Source of the DNA: Allolobophora icterica
Taxonomy: Eukaryota > Annelida > Clitellata > Crassiclitellata > Lumbricidae
Direction of reading: 5' to 3'
Length of the DNA stretch: 64,000 nt
Assembly: GCA_963556255.1 (NCBI GenBank)
Contig: OY744613.1
Location: 38,390,234-38,454,233 of the forward strand
The notes under the pieces are model-generated. The model did no database searches. It had not been told where the DNA came from and saw only the letters and a list, made by a program, of their open reading frames with translations. Below, one piece after another: positions 63,380 to 64,000 of the stretch. A program made the translations under genes and the position numbers. Every line of letters starts with the position of its first letter. Positions within the stretch are counted from its first letter, which is position 1.

Positions 63380-64000
63380 AAGGTCCAAGTCCAGACTGTC
63401 CAGTTTCCAGGGTGCAGGTCAAGAGATGATGCAGAACAGTTGCTAATGCAGGTGGCGTTTAGGCTGAGAAGAATTAGAAGGTGGAGGATCAGATAAGTCA
63501 GGGTAGGAATCCTTGAAAAGGTGAGACTTTAGTTCTGAGTGGAAGCCAGGGGAGTGATAGATAGAGAAGCCAGAGGCAGATGATGGAAGGCGAGTGGCAA
63601 TGATGATAGAAGAACCAAATATCTGCAGAATTCAGGAGGGAGATTGTTCCAGAGTCGTGGTTCAGTGTTGGATATGGCTCAGTTGCAGAATTTGAGATGA
63701 GTAGTGACCGGGGTTGAGAAAGACTGAGTTAGGAGGATCGGGTGGAGCGGGCTGACTGTATGGTGATGAGTTCATGGAGACACTTGGGCTGGGAATATTG
63801 TAGTTATAGGACTTTGAAGTGGATTCACTCTGGGATTTTTAGCCAATGGAATGGTGTGAGGATGGGAGTGACATGATGATGTTCGGGAAGTCTAGTGACA
63901 GCAAAGGTTAGTGAGTTTTGGATAAGTCGCAGACGCTTAATTTTGGTGGAATCAAGGTTGAGAAAGAGCGAATTGCAGTAATCGAGCTTTGAGTGGACAA
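63380..64000 (-). pseudogene. Antisense LINE C-terminal fragment (CR1/L2-like), runs off the window
   Basis: The minus strand encodes, with several stops, the post-reverse-transcriptase region of a CR1/L2-like element: KLDYCNSLFLNLDSTKIKRL, then RLIQNSLTFAVTRLPEHHH and FHWLKIPE. The 5' part continues beyond 64000. Confidence 0.65.

Overview
This window is animal genomic DNA: sparse, intron-bearing genes in AT-rich sequence packed with DNA transposons and non-LTR retrotransposons. Host-type genes are a TRIM-family RING/B-box gene with a beta-propeller-like C terminus and three related C2H2 zinc-finger genes. With the modular fold-back transposons and an excess of the palindrome TAGGCCTA, this suggests a marine invertebrate deuterostome, tentatively an echinoderm. 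That assignment is inference; no species marker was seen.

Layout. 0.9-10.3 kb: a TRIM-like gene whose three exons join in frame (940-2041, 6394-6447, 8915-9759); its introns hold nested hAT elements and two short Harbinger-like MITEs. 11.3-15.9 kb: another hAT remnant, AT satellites, and a 2.08-kb fold-back element inside a LINE fragment. 16.3-18.0 kb: an RTE-like reverse transcriptase. 18-31 kb: a segmental duplication, each copy carrying one zinc-finger gene, with several MITEs present in one copy and absent from the other. 31.7-41 kb: three modular fold-back elements, a piggyBac-like element, a broken CR1/L2-like LINE, a hAT MITE and long TATG microsatellites.

43,502-60,575 is the main object: a complete 17,074-bp Maverick/Polinton virus-like transposon with identical 229-bp terminal inverted repeats. 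It sits in the coding exon of the third zinc-finger gene, flanked by an AATGC target duplication. The two halves of that gene are in the same reading frame either side. The element's genes appear intact and intronless: protein-primed DNA polymerase B, retroviral-type integrase, packaging ATPase, adenovirus-type protease, major and minor capsid proteins, a pVI-like protein, a phospholipase A2-like protein, a long fibre with phage-tail-type repeats, and several small unknown proteins. Ten genes run leftward as a morphogenesis block, two run rightward (PLA2-like, integrase), and the polymerase and a zinc-ribbon gene run leftward at the right end. Polymerase and integrase would copy and insert the element; the rest would build and deliver a particle. 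Identical ends and open frames suggest recent insertion.

61.8-64 kb: the zinc-finger gene's 3' region and an antisense LINE fragment. Start codons were checked by eye; several long frames open only from GTG or TTG and were trimmed to ATG where one fits.
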